From assembly GCF_022788635.1 (NCBI RefSeq), contig NZ_CP076024.1:1612001-1676000 (forward strand): 64,000 nt of DNA. The letters run 5' to 3'. Position numbers and translations under genes: made by a program. The notes beneath the pieces are model-generated. The model saw nothing but the letters and a program-made list of their open reading frames with translations. It did no database searches and had not been told where the DNA came from. Positions 1-8,390 of the stretch are shown piece by piece (the stretch's first letter is position 1; the number at the start of each line of letters is the position of its first letter). The DNA comes from Methylobacter sp. S3L5C. GTDB lineage: Bacteria > Pseudomonadota > Gammaproteobacteria > Methylococcales > Methylomonadaceae.

Positions 1-168
1 TGGTCCAGATTCAATGTCAAAAGTCACGGTTTGACCTTCAATCAGGGTTTTAAAGCCATCACCCTGAATTACGGAATGATGAACGAAAACATCTTCGCCG
101 CCATCAGAAGGTGCTATAAAACCAAAACCTTTAGTGTTGTTAAACCACTTTACAGTGCCTGTTGCCAT
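1..168 (-). CDS. Cold-shock protein, CspA family (3' end cut by window)
   Basis: Read on the minus strand, the first 56 codons of a CspA-type nucleic-acid-binding protein are present, beginning [18 protein letters not shown]. The two RNA-binding signatures of the family are visible: the KGFGFI stretch (RNP1, residues 13-18) and DVFVHHS (RNP2, residues 26-32). These proteins are small five-stranded beta barrels that melt RNA secondary structure in the cytoplasm. The start is supported by an AGGAG ribosome site a few bases upstream. A complete family member has about 65-70 residues, so roughly 10-14 codons lie outside the window. Only the fold and RNA binding can be claimed; whether it is cold-induced cannot be told from this fragment. 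Confidence 0.93.
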   Translation of the reverse strand, partial: MATGTVKWFNNTKGFGFIAPSDGGEDVFVHHSVIQGDGFKTLIEGQTVTFDIESGP

Positions 169-298
169 TTTGAAAAACTCCTAAAATAAAACTTACGGTT
201 AACACAGAACTACAACATTGATAACCGGGAGATCCACTCGTTCAACATCTTTACTCTGCTGGGGGAGGATTGTACTGCTATTTTCAACAGGATGCCAT

Positions 299-709
299 TT
301 ATTGAACTGTTTTGTACAGCCCATCCAGAACCATTGAATTAGGACTGACCATACCGATAACTATCTTGTTTTCAACAACAGGAGCTCTGATCAGGTTGTA
401 ATTGGCAAAAAGCCGCGAGCAATAACGGATATCCATATCGGGATGTACAGTAATTACCGGTTTACTCATGATCTCATAAACATTGACCCGGTCAGGTGCG
501 CGGTCTTTGGCGAGCACGTGACGAGCGATATCACCTGAAGTCAGCATACCGTATTCATCATTTTCATTGCGTTTATTGACAATAAGCACCGCTGTTTTAA
601 GTGTTTTCATCTTTATTAAGGCCTCCGCTACCGTGGCAATGCCGTCAATGGTAGCAAAATCGGTTTTCATGACGTCTTTGACACGGATGGGGTTGCTTTT
701 TTCTATCAT
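299..709 (-). CDS. CBS-domain pair protein
   Basis: This 136-residue protein consists almost entirely of two CBS domains (about residues 10-65 and 78-130), each opening with the usual V.D.M/I.SKP-type segment and containing the repeated hydrophobic pattern that folds into a Bateman module. Such modules bind adenine nucleotides and sense energy state or ionic strength, often controlling a transporter. There is no catalytic or membrane domain. Its start codon overlaps the stop of the PII-like gene by four bases, so the two are translationally coupled and part of one operon with two DUF1538 membrane proteins. I infer that it is a ligand-sensing subunit for that transporter; this is context, not demonstrated. 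Confidence 0.85.
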   Translation of the reverse strand: MIEKSNPIRVKDVMKTDFATIDGIATVAEALIKMKTLKTAVLIVNKRNENDEYGMLTSGDIARHVLAKDRAPDRVNVYEIMSKPVITVHPDMDIRYCSRLFANYNLIRAPVVENKIVIGMVSPNSMVLDGLYKTVQ

Positions 710-1056
710 ATTGAATCCTCAAGTTCATGGGTTAGTTCTTCAACCTGGTGCATGACGCCAATGGCGTCTTCAACATCAATCTGGAAAGCAATGCCGGTGC
801 CGGGTTTATTATCAAATTCCGCCGTTGCAGCAATGGTTTCCAGAATGCGCCTGCTGTGGTGTTCTTCGACCAGAAATAACAGTACATCCCGTTGAGTTTC
901 GAGGGTCAGGCCAAAAAAGGTTTTGGAGCGCTTGCGGCCTTCGCCGCGTGCATTATTGACAACAGTTGCGCCTTTGGCACCATTTTTACGCGCCGTTTCA
1001 ATCACCAGATCGGTTTTATCATCTTCGACAAGGGCAATAATTAATTTGAAATGCAT
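706..1056 (-). CDS. PII-like (GlnB/GlnK fold) signalling protein
   Basis: The 116-residue product starts MHFKLIIALVEDDKTDLVIETA, matching the first strand and helix of PII-family trimers, and ends with the strand 'GIAFQIDVEDAIGV' that closes the ferredoxin-like fold. The T-loop region (about residues 33-55) is rich in basic residues and lacks the canonical GlnB segment containing Tyr51, so this is a PII-like protein rather than a standard GlnB/GlnK. PII proteins bind ATP/ADP and small metabolites and regulate membrane channels or enzymes by docking the T-loop. It sits between the DUF1538 membrane genes and the CBS gene, overlapping the latter. I infer regulation of the DUF1538 transporter. 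Confidence 0.85.
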   Translation of the reverse strand: MHFKLIIALVEDDKTDLVIETARKNGAKGATVVNNARGEGRKRSKTFFGLTLETQRDVLLFLVEEHHSRRILETIAATAEFDNKPGTGIAFQIDVEDAIGVMHQVEELTHELEDSI

Positions 1057-1076
1057 GGTTTTTCTCAGAGTTTAGA

Positions 1077-1838
1077 TTAAGTTCTGTTTAGCCATTGGGC
1101 AATTTGCGCATAACCCAGAACAGCAATGATGGGGAATAAACTGGCAAAGGCTATTAAGCCAAAGCCATCCAATAACGGGTTTCTGCCCGGTACGGCTTCG
1201 GCCAGTCCCAAGCCTAACGCAGTCACCATAGGTACGGTAACCATTGAAGTCGTTATCCCGCCCGAGTCATAAGCCAGCCCGATAATCATTTTAGGGGTAA
1301 ACCGGGTTTGGATCAGCACAATAACATAGCCCGGGATTATGAAATAATAAAGTTCTATTCCTGTGACAATTCGAAAAGAACCAAGAGCCAGGCCAAAACC
1401 AACGCCGATGGCTACAGCAATTCGCAATCCCCATGCATTTATGGTGCCGCCGGAAATTTGTTCGGCTTTAAGGGCAACAGCGAGTAAAGAAGGTTCGGCT
1501 AATGCCGTAGCGAAACCGATGCTGGCAGCAAAAATATAAATCCAGAAATAAGTTTGCCAGAAAATGGTTTGATCGAGTGGATTAATGCCTAAAAATTCAG
1601 GGGTAGTCAATTGCGATGCCATTATACTTCCCAGCGGAAACAACGCCATATCCAGGCCTTCCAAAAAGAAAGCAATTCCTAGTAGAACATACAAAAAACC
1701 GATCAATGTTTTTTTAAGACGAGGTAGGGGTTTACGAATAACCAATAATTGAAAACCGATGATAACGGCAACAATAGGCAAAATATCTTTACAGGTTTCC
1801 AGTAGTTGCAGGGCAAAATTAACCATCCATTCAATCAT
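1077..1838 (-). CDS. DUF1538 membrane protein, second of a pair
   Basis: This 253-residue polytopic membrane protein shows at least six or seven hydrophobic segments. It carries the DUF1538 hallmark AYDSGGITTSMVTVP (about residues 188-202) followed by GRNPLLDGFGLI. The same pattern, as AYDAGGIATSTITVP and GRNPMTDGFGLI, occurs in the preceding gene, so the two are paralogues that probably form a heteromer. From memory, a two-component DUF1538 pair from Halomonas (UmpAB) was reported as a cation/proton antiporter; that is the best functional lead, but I cannot verify orthology here. The start overlaps the end of its partner by four bases. PII-like and CBS genes follow in the same operon. Confidence 0.85.
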   Translation of the reverse strand: MIEWMVNFALQLLETCKDILPIVAVIIGFQLLVIRKPLPRLKKTLIGFLYVLLGIAFFLEGLDMALFPLGSIMASQLTTPEFLGINPLDQTIFWQTYFWIYIFAASIGFATALAEPSLLAVALKAEQISGGTINAWGLRIAVAIGVGFGLALGSFRIVTGIELYYFIIPGYVIVLIQTRFTPKMIIGLAYDSGGITTSMVTVPMVTALGLGLAEAVPGRNPLLDGFGLIAFASLFPIIAVLGYAQIAQWLNRT

Positions 1839-2563
1839 ATAATCATCCCGTAAGCCATCACAAAAATCATCGGTGTTATTGAGGCAAGGATGATCAGTCC
1901 AAAGCCGTCTGTCATCGGGTTACGACCCTTGATGGCAGTGGCCAGTCCGACACCCAGAGCAGTTACTAAAGGCACGGTAATCGTTGAGGTGGCGATACCA
2001 CCTGCATCATAAGCGATGCCAATAATTTCTGCGGGTGCAAAGGGTGTTATGATAGCTACGCAGGCATAAGCGCAAAAAACCGGGTAATAGACCGGCCAGC
2101 CACGGATAATTCTTAATATGCCGATTAAAATGGAAAAACCGACAGACAGGGCGACAGTCATCCGCAACCCGAAGGCATAATTACCCTTGGCAGTATCGGT
2201 TTGTTCAATCATGTTACCAATACTGGCGATATTTGCTGCTTTTTCAGCAATGGCTAGCAGGGCAGGTTCAGCAACGGCGGCTCCAAAACCCAGGCAAAAA
2301 GCAAAAGCTAACAGCCAGAATAAACTACCTTTGTTGGCGAAAGCGTAAGCCATTGACTCACCTAGAGGAAAAAGGCTTTGTTCCAGTCCCTGAATAAACA
2401 GGGTAAGGCCAATAATAACAAAGAGTGCGCCGGTAATTAAATTAGCGGCATCAGGCAAAGGCTGGCGAATAATCAGGACCTGAAAAATCAAAACAACGAC
2501 AAGAATTGGAGTAAGATCTATGAAACTGCTGAATAGTTGTTGCACAAAACGGTTCTTTAACAT
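1835..2563 (-). CDS. DUF1538 membrane protein, first of a pair
   Basis: The 242-residue product is strongly hydrophobic with several predicted membrane spans and the DUF1538 motif AYDAGGIATSTITVP near residue 180, followed by GRNPMTDGFGLI. A conserved glycine- and alanine-rich stretch, GFGAAVAEPALLAIAEKA, is matched in the partner by GFATALAEPSLLAVALKA, showing two-fold paralogy along the whole length. It is the first gene of a minus-strand operon: two DUF1538 genes, a PII-like gene and a CBS-pair gene, all within 20 bases or overlapping. The pair is probably an inner-membrane cation/proton exchanger; the substrate is not readable from sequence. Confidence 0.85.
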   Translation of the reverse strand: MLKNRFVQQLFSSFIDLTPILVVVLIFQVLIIRQPLPDAANLITGALFVIIGLTLFIQGLEQSLFPLGESMAYAFANKGSLFWLLAFAFCLGFGAAVAEPALLAIAEKAANIASIGNMIEQTDTAKGNYAFGLRMTVALSVGFSILIGILRIIRGWPVYYPVFCAYACVAIITPFAPAEIIGIAYDAGGIATSTITVPLVTALGVGLATAIKGRNPMTDGFGLIILASITPMIFVMAYGMII

Positions 2564-2726
2564 AGGCCTTCCAATTTTTTAACATCACCTGATTGTATAG
2601 TAAATTGGACGAGTAAAGCTACCCTGTACATAAGAAACTTTAAAGTTCAGCAGGCTTAAGCATTGTCAGGTTGGCGTTAAAGAACTATGACTTTGTGCAA
2701 TCGCTGAAGGTTATTATTGAATCTTT

Positions 2727-2835
2727 TTAGGCGATTTATTGGGAATAACAGACCCGACTTGCCGGTCTTTTTATTCATTTCCTGCATCCTTGCAATCGTT
2801 GTTAATAACCAAACGGGTCTATTTATCTTGAGTCC
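2727..2835. mobile_element. MITE-like element, degenerate copy 3
   Basis: The left end TTAGGCGATTTATTGGGAAT matches the left terminal repeat of the two better copies at 35678 and 47512, and the body shares CCGGTCTTTTTATTCATT and TCCTGCATCCTTGCA with the 47512 copy. The central hairpin part is missing and the right end is eroded. The right end reaches the last codons and stop of the response-regulator gene on the minus strand, so the insertion apparently supplies or trims that protein's C terminus. Boundaries on the right are approximate. Confidence 0.6.
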
Positions 2836-3758
2836 GTACGTTGCAGCACTATCGCAACTGCGGCTGCACGGGTTGCTACACCAAGTTTTTCAAAAATATG
2901 TTCCAGATGTTTGTTGACGGTACGATGGCTGCTTTCGAGTATTAGTCCGACCTCTTTATTGGTTTTTCCTCGCGATATCCACATCAGTATTTCCGCTTCA
3001 CGAAAGGTAAGCCCTAAAGAGTCTTTCAATGATGCCAGATTCCATTCACGGCTGCTTTTCTTTAACAGAAGCAGATACTCACCAGAGCTTTGGCAGGGTG
3101 CCATTTTGATTGAGAAACCGGTGTTGGTAAGGTAATCATCGGCGGATTCCTTGTCAGTTGTAGCAACAGATTCAAGGCGTTTTTTTGCCCAAGCGAGTAT
3201 TGGTTCGGGTAAATAGTCATTGATTGTTATTGATGCAGTGGGCTGCATTACTTCGATGAGCAGTACTTTAGCTGCAGGGGTTAGCCAAGTAATACCGCCG
3301 GAGGCGTCGATAGTCAATGCCGAGAACGTGCCTTGACTTAGTGCATTTTCTGCACGCCGTTTATCGCGAGCCAAGCCAAGATGGACATCTATTCTGGCCA
3401 GCACTTCCGGTGGACGTATCGGTTTGATAATATAATCCAGGCCACCTTCACTAAAACCGCGGAGCAGATCGTCAAGTTCGCTTAAACCGGTCATGAATAA
3501 CACCGGAATATCGGCTTTAAGCGGATCCGCTTTAAGCCGTCGACAGGTTTCAAAACCATCGATACCCGGCATGAGAACATCCATCAAAATGATGTCGGGT
3601 TTTAAATAATCAATTTGTTCCAGCGCAGCGAGGCCGTCAGTAGCGACCAATACGCGGTAACCCGCTTCGGACAGTGTATCGGACAGCAGTGCCAGATTTC
3701 CGGGCGTGTCATCAACAATCATCACCGTGCCATTGACGTAGGGTGTTTCAATTTCCAT
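2823..3758 (-). CDS. LuxR/NarL-type response regulator
   Basis: The 311-residue protein has an N-terminal receiver domain (about residues 10-130) with the acidic pair D16/D17, phospho-acceptor D60 in ILMDVLMPG and K112. A middle linker (about 140-240) may be a degenerate PAS-like segment. The C-terminal LuxR-type helix-turn-helix spans about residues 250-303 (LTFREAEIL, then the recognition helix region HRTVNKHLEHIFEKLGV). It is a cytoplasmic DNA-binding transcription regulator. The next gene upstream, on the same strand, is the NCS1-permease/hybrid-kinase fusion, so the two likely form one signalling system. Candidate targets are the matched inverted repeats upstream of fmdA and the porin gene. 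The last few residues lie in a MITE remnant. Confidence 0.9.
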   Translation of the reverse strand: MEIETPYVNGTVMIVDDTPGNLALLSDTLSEAGYRVLVATDGLAALEQIDYLKPDIILMDVLMPGIDGFETCRRLKADPLKADIPVLFMTGLSELDDLLRGFSEGGLDYIIKPIRPPEVLARIDVHLGLARDKRRAENALSQGTFSALTIDASGGITWLTPAAKVLLIEVMQPTASITINDYLPEPILAWAKKRLESVATTDKESADDYLTNTGFSIKMAPCQSSGEYLLLLKKSSREWNLASLKDSLGLTFREAEILMWISRGKTNKEVGLILESSHRTVNKHLEHIFEKLGVATRAAAVAIVLQRTDSR

Positions 3759-3842
3759 TCGAGAATCTCATGTTTAAATAGCCATTGGATTTTTTTATAA
3801 TCCATTATTTGAATGATTTGTTACCCTGGCCGCAGGGTTTAT

Positions 3843-6800
3843 TTATGCCAATAGTTTCTTGATTTCAGCAATACGAAATTCACTGGCCAGTGCTTTAACT
3901 CTTGACACAAACGGTTGATATTTTGGTTGCTTCCTGATCAGTTCATCAAGGTGCTTGTTAAGTCCTAAAAGGTCACCTATTCGAACAAAATGGACGAGGT
4001 TTTTAATTTCGTCGGCTGGTGGTAGCAATAAAGGCTCTTCGGTTGATGTAGCAGCCAAATCAATATTATCATTCTGGCAAATCCAGTTTAGCGCCAGATG
4101 CAGTTTTAGCTTGTTTAACAAGTGCGGAACCTTGACAGGTTTAGCCAGAAAATCATTGGCTCCGGCAGTCATGGCATTAAGACGGTCGGCTTGATAGGCG
4201 TTCGCGCTAAGTATGATAATCGGCATTAACAGACCTTTATTACGCAGTTGTCGGGTGGTTTCCGAGCCATCGATTCCAGACATGGCTAAATCAAGCAGAA
4301 TAAGATCAGGCTGTATTTTCTCTACCTTTAACAGGCAATCTTCACCAGAATCGGCTTCAGTCATTATAAAGCCCAAGGGTTCCAGAATTGATACCATTAA
4401 ATCACGGTGATCGTGCTGATCATCAACGACCAGTATTTTTTGCCGACGCCCCTGGTAACCGGCAATGTTTTCGGCTTCATAAAGGTCGGGACTGGCTCCG
4501 AGGTTGGCTAAAAATAACCGTACTGTAAAAGTGGAGCCCTGACCGGGCTTACTGGTGACAGTGAGCTCTCCACCCATGATTTCAGCGAGAATTTTACTGA
4601 TCGTTAAGCCCAGACCACTGCCCGAGATAGCGGTTCCAGTGGCATTGTGCAGGCGGGTGAAAGGCTCGAAGATATCTTGTAACTGTTCCTCCGGAATACC
4701 TTCACCGGTATCGGTAATCTCGAATTTGGCAACGCCTCCGTTATAGCCGATACTAAAAATGATTTCACCTGTCTGGGTGAATTTAACGGCATTGCTCAGG
4801 ATATTAATCAAAATTTGTCCAACGCGTCTTTCATCGGCTCGTACGCGTTGCGGTAAGGTATTGATTATCTGACAACGAAACGATAAGCCTTTATCTTCCG
4901 CTTGAGCTTTGTAAATACGCATCAAATGCTCAATAAATTCATGAAAATTAAACGGCTCGTAGTTTAATTCAAATTTACGTGCTTCGATGCGGGCAATATC
5001 AAGTATATCCTCTATTAGAGCCGATAAATGTTCGCCACTACGCTTCAGTGTATCAACTGCCTGCCTTCTGTTTTCAGGTATACTTGGGTCTTTGTGCAGT
5101 ATATAGGAATAGCCGATAATACTGTTTAAGGGGGAACGTATTTCGTGGCTCATATTGCTGAGAAAACGGCTTTTCGCCTGATTGGCCGTATTGGCCATTT
5201 TCATGGATTCCTTTAATTTACTGTCCGTTTTTTTATGCTCTTCAATTTCCAATAGTAACAGTTGAGTCTGTTTAACCGTTTCTTCCTGCGCTACCCGTCG
5301 ACTTTCTACATTTAGTATCAGCCACCAGGTACACAGGCCGATAAACACCAATAGCGAGGCATAAATTTTAAAAAAATTATTCAGTAGCAGATGAAACGAT
5401 GCAAAGTTATGTTGCACACTCATCAGATCCTGATAATAAATGATACTGATAAAAACCCCGGTCAACATAGACAGGAATAAAAACATCAGGGTAAAACGCA
5501 GTAAGCGCAATCGGGATGTCATATCCATCGCCGCAGGCAGGCAGCGTTTTGCCAGTATCTCCAGATAATCATCAAAACGAAAGCCGGTTTTGCAGGCATC
5601 CAGACAACGCGCGTCCAATGTGCAGCACAGCGAGCAAATACTCCCTGCATACGCCGGGCAATAGGCCATATCTTCATGCTCGAATTTATTTTCGCAAATT
5701 GAACATTTATTGGCTGATTTAGGGTTGTTTTCGTCGCGGTCGCGCGTCAGATAATGTTTGCCTTTTGTTAACCAGGCAATGATCGGTGTTAGTATAAATG
5801 CCAGTCCCAAGGCGATAAAACCTGAAAATGCTTTGGGAATTTCTCCAAACAGACCGATATAGGCCAGTATCGACATTACTGAGGCGCAGAGTGTGGAAAA
5901 AATGCCGACCGGATTAAAATCTGACAGATAGGCGCGCTTGAACTCAACGATATTCGGGCTTAAGCCTAGTGGTTTGTTGATCATTAATTCTGCGGCAATC
6001 GTACAAATCCAGGCAATCGCCATATGAGAAAATAATCCCAGCACTTTTTCCAATGCGCCAAACACACCAAATTCCATCAGTAACAAGGCGATCAATACAT
6101 TAAACAGTAACCAGACGACTCGTCCCGGATGACTATGAGTTAGCCGCGAAAAAAAGTTGGACCAGGCCAGCGAGCCGGCATAGGCATTGGTTACATTAAT
6201 CTTGACCTGGCTGAGAATGATAAATAGTGTGGTAGCCGCTAGCGCCCATTGCGGATTACTGAAAAGCTGGTTATAAGCGACCAGATACATTTGGGTAGGT
6301 TCATGGGCATGTTCCGGGCTAATGCCGTGACGTATGGCCAAATGTGCTAGCAAAGCGCCCAATAACTGCCTGAGGGCTCCAAATATGATCCAGCCCGGTC
6401 CGCCGGCAATCATCGCCACCCACCAGCGTAGTTTGTTCGCTTCGGTTTTGTCAGGCATAAAGCGTAAAAAATCCACTTGTTCACCGATTTGCGCCATCAT
6501 GGAAAAGGCAATAGTCGCTGCGGCACCGAACAATAGCCAGTCGAAGCCTTGCCCACTGCCGGCAAACCAGAAATAGGTTTTTAAGATCGGTATTGCATCA
6601 GGTTCGCGCAGTGCCACTGCCACATAGGGTGCAATGAGTAACAGTAACCATAACGGCTGTGTCCACAACTGCATTCGGCTAATGGTGGTTATGCCGAAGG
6701 TCACCAGAGGGATTACCAGTACCGCACTGATAATATAAGCAATCGCCAACGGAATATGGAAATACAACTCAAGTGCCAGCGACATGATCGAGGCTTCAAG

Positions 6801-7199
6801 CGCAAACAGGGTGAAAGTAAAGGATGCATAAATCAACGAAGTGACCGTGGAACCAATATAGCCAAAACCGGCACTGCGGGTTAATAAATCAATATCAATA
6901 TGGTAGCGGGCGGCGTAATAGCTGATGGGCAAGCTGGTGATAAAAATCACGATGGCGACCACCACAATTGCCCAAAAGGCATTGGTAAAACCGTAGTTGA
7001 TCGACAAAAAGCCACCGATTGCTTCCAGCACCAGAAACGAGGTAGAGCCGAAGGCGGTATTGGCGACCTGAAACTCCGACCACTTACGAAAACTGCGTGG
7101 CGCGTAGCGCAAGGCGTAATCTTCCATGGTTTCATTGGCTACCAGAGCATTATAGTCGCGGCGAATTTTGGTAATGTGTTGATGAATGTTGGCTTTCAC
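3843..7199 (-). CDS. NCS1 permease-like / hybrid histidine kinase fusion
   Basis: This 1118-residue protein joins a transporter-type sensor to a kinase. Residues 1-480 resemble NCS1 nucleobase/allantoin permeases (cytosine permease family), with about twelve hydrophobic spans. Residues 499-536 hold eight cysteines (C499, C502, C514, C522, C525, C526, C532, C536), a possible metal- or redox-binding cluster. Two more spans (about 565-590 and 612-632) precede a HisKA domain with H685 in NMSHEIRSP, an ATPase domain (N803, DTGEG 830-834, GSGLGL 860-865) and a receiver with D970. A C-terminal tail (1050-1118) may be a degenerate relay domain. It faces fmd/urt amide and urea genes and lies upstream of a LuxR-type regulator; I infer sensing of urea, amides or a related nitrogen compound at the membrane. 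Confidence 0.9.
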   Translation of the reverse strand: MKANIHQHITKIRRDYNALVANETMEDYALRYAPRSFRKWSEFQVANTAFGSTSFLVLEAIGGFLSINYGFTNAFWAIVVVAIVIFITSLPISYYAARYHIDIDLLTRSAGFGYIGSTVTSLIYASFTFTLFALEASIMSLALELYFHIPLAIAYIISAVLVIPLVTFGITTISRMQLWTQPLWLLLLIAPYVAVALREPDAIPILKTYFWFAGSGQGFDWLLFGAAATIAFSMMAQIGEQVDFLRFMPDKTEANKLRWWVAMIAGGPGWIIFGALRQLLGALLAHLAIRHGISPEHAHEPTQMYLVAYNQLFSNPQWALAATTLFIILSQVKINVTNAYAGSLAWSNFFSRLTHSHPGRVVWLLFNVLIALLLMEFGVFGALEKVLGLFSHMAIAWICTIAAELMINKPLGLSPNIVEFKRAYLSDFNPVGIFSTLCASVMSILAYIGLFGEIPKAFSGFIALGLAFILTPIIAWLTKGKHYLTRDRDENNPKSANKCSICENKFEHEDMAYCPAYAGSICSLCCTLDARCLDACKTGFRFDDYLEILAKRCLPAAMDMTSRLRLLRFTLMFLFLSMLTGVFISIIYYQDLMSVQHNFASFHLLLNNFFKIYASLLVFIGLCTWWLILNVESRRVAQEETVKQTQLLLLEIEEHKKTDSKLKESMKMANTANQAKSRFLSNMSHEIRSPLNSIIGYSYILHKDPSIPENRRQAVDTLKRSGEHLSALIEDILDIARIEARKFELNYEPFNFHEFIEHLMRIYKAQAEDKGLSFRCQIINTLPQRVRADERRVGQILINILSNAVKFTQTGEIIFSIGYNGGVAKFEITDTGEGIPEEQLQDIFEPFTRLHNATGTAISGSGLGLTISKILAEIMGGELTVTSKPGQGSTFTVRLFLANLGASPDLYEAENIAGYQGRRQKILVVDDQHDHRDLMVSILEPLGFIMTEADSGEDCLLKVEKIQPDLILLDLAMSGIDGSETTRQLRNKGLLMPIIILSANAYQADRLNAMTAGANDFLAKPVKVPHLLNKLKLHLALNWICQNDNIDLAATSTEEPLLLPPADEIKNLVHFVRIGDLLGLNKHLDELIRKQPKYQPFVSRVKALASEFRIAEIKKLLA

Positions 7200-7238
7200 G
7201 GTATTCGGTTAATTCGATTTCTATCCAGAAGGCTGTTT

Positions 7239-7280
7239 AAAGGCGAGTCTGCACAATTTATAAAATGCAGACTCGCCTTT
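7239..7280 (-). terminator. Strong hairpin, probable terminator
   Basis: Two perfect 15-base arms (AAAGGCGAGTCTGCA at 7239-7253 and its complement at 7266-7280) enclose a 12-base AT-rich loop. It follows the stop of the minus-strand secreted-protein gene (7321) and precedes the kinase start (7199), so it most likely ends the upstream transcript and separates it from the kinase operon. The T-run is short. Confidence 0.65.
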
Positions 7281-7320
7281 AGCCATTCAACTGGCAGAGA
7301 GCGTAGAAGCAGTGCAGAAA

Positions 7321-8124
7321 TCAACGTCGCTCATGACCTAAATGGAGGGTCAGCGGAGATCCCTGATTGTTAATGATAAGCTCTTTATCGCTTACCTTGT
7401 TGGTTTCATTATCACTGTCACTGGAATCGGGTTTTTCAGTATTCACCGTGCCGGGTACTTGTTTCACTACCTTAGTATTCACCGTGCGGGGAACTTGTTT
7501 CACTACCACTTGCACCGTAGGCATCCAGGTCGGCTTAAACGAAGTGGTCTCCGGTTTTTTGTTAAGCGCAGGTATCTTTAAATCATCCAACAGATCAAAG
7601 CAGGTAGTACTTATCTGATCAACCAGCTTTTCGGTTATTTTAGTCTGGCTGGAGTCGTTAAAAAGTCCGTGAGCACTGAAAGTCATTTTATGTTCGACAG
7701 GACTACCGGTACTGCCAATTTTACTCAGTCTGCAGCTGATCGGCAGTACGTCGGTTTTTTGGAAATCGGCCGCTCTTGGGTCTGCATTACCACTGCTAAA
7801 CGAGAACCCAACCGGTGTTTCTTGATGGACTATCTTATCCAGTCTGGCTTCAAGAGTATGCGAATAATGACTGTCAGCAAGTTTGACGGGAAACTGCCAT
7901 TCGGCCAGATTTTTGCTTACCTGTTCAGCTATCTGCTGCCGTGACAAATTAAAACCAAACTGTTCGATATTTTCATTGGCAAGACTGAAGTTAATCGCGG
8001 TTATTGCTGCCGGGTCGATACTCGCGGACTTGGGTTCAACGGCAAGCGCAGATGTTCCGGTAAGACCGGTAAAAAGCAGTGCGCCGATAACGGCATAGTG
8101 TTTTGGTAAATCATGCAAGCTCAT
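7321..8124 (-). CDS. Secreted protein of unknown function with 12-residue repeat
   Basis: I do not recognise this 267-residue protein. It has a signal peptide (about residues 1-28, cleavage near ALA-VEP), two cysteines in the middle (C131 and C175 regions) that could pair, and a C-terminal tail that is Ser/Asp/Asn-rich and ends in HERR. A 36-base tandem duplication at 7439-7508 encodes VVKQVPRTVNTK followed by VVKQVPGTVNTE. The most conserved-looking part is residues 35-185. It is probably periplasmic. It stands between the kinase operon and the divergently transcribed fmdA, sharing the fmdA promoter region, so a link to amide metabolism is possible but unsupported by any domain. Confidence 0.65.
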   Translation of the reverse strand: MSLHDLPKHYAVIGALLFTGLTGTSALAVEPKSASIDPAAITAINFSLANENIEQFGFNLSRQQIAEQVSKNLAEWQFPVKLADSHYSHTLEARLDKIVHQETPVGFSFSSGNADPRAADFQKTDVLPISCRLSKIGSTGSPVEHKMTFSAHGLFNDSSQTKITEKLVDQISTTCFDLLDDLKIPALNKKPETTSFKPTWMPTVQVVVKQVPRTVNTKVVKQVPGTVNTEKPDSSDSDNETNKVSDKELIINNQGSPLTLHLGHERR

Positions 8125-8182
8125 GGCAGCTCCTAATTATAGTGTACCGATACTGTACGAAAATCAGCCTTTGGCTGCCATA

Positions 8183-8210
8183 CGTTAAATGACTTATGCG
8201 TTATTTGACG
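8183..8210. promoter_or_regulatory. Inverted-repeat operator upstream of fmdA
   Basis: Arms CGTTAAATGACT and CGTTATTTGACG are separated by TATG and agree at 9 of 12 positions as an inverted repeat. The same structure, with better symmetry, occurs at 15853-15880 before the porin gene. Both are followed by GATTGTG and, exactly 69 bases after the repeat, by ATGCATTTATATTTG. Such dyads suit a dimeric LuxR-type regulator. The distal box (8279-8293 here) may contain the -10 region. The regulator is inferred, most simply the one at 2823-3758. Confidence 0.65.
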
Positions 8211-8390
8211 GATTGTGCCGACTGGCTGAAAACTGAATAATCTTAATCGACAGCTTTACCCGCATTACGCTATAACGAATGCATTTATATTTGGCAACAA
8301 AAGGGGGCTTTGGATGAAGGATCTTATTAAGAGGGCTTTATATGAAACAACCCTGTTGTTATTGAAATTTACCGTTAAGGAGATTGCCTT

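Noticed and set aside
2717-2917. 66-codon plus-strand frame next to the response regulator
   Set aside because: It is made of a MITE remnant plus the antisense of the regulator's end, with no coding signature of its own.
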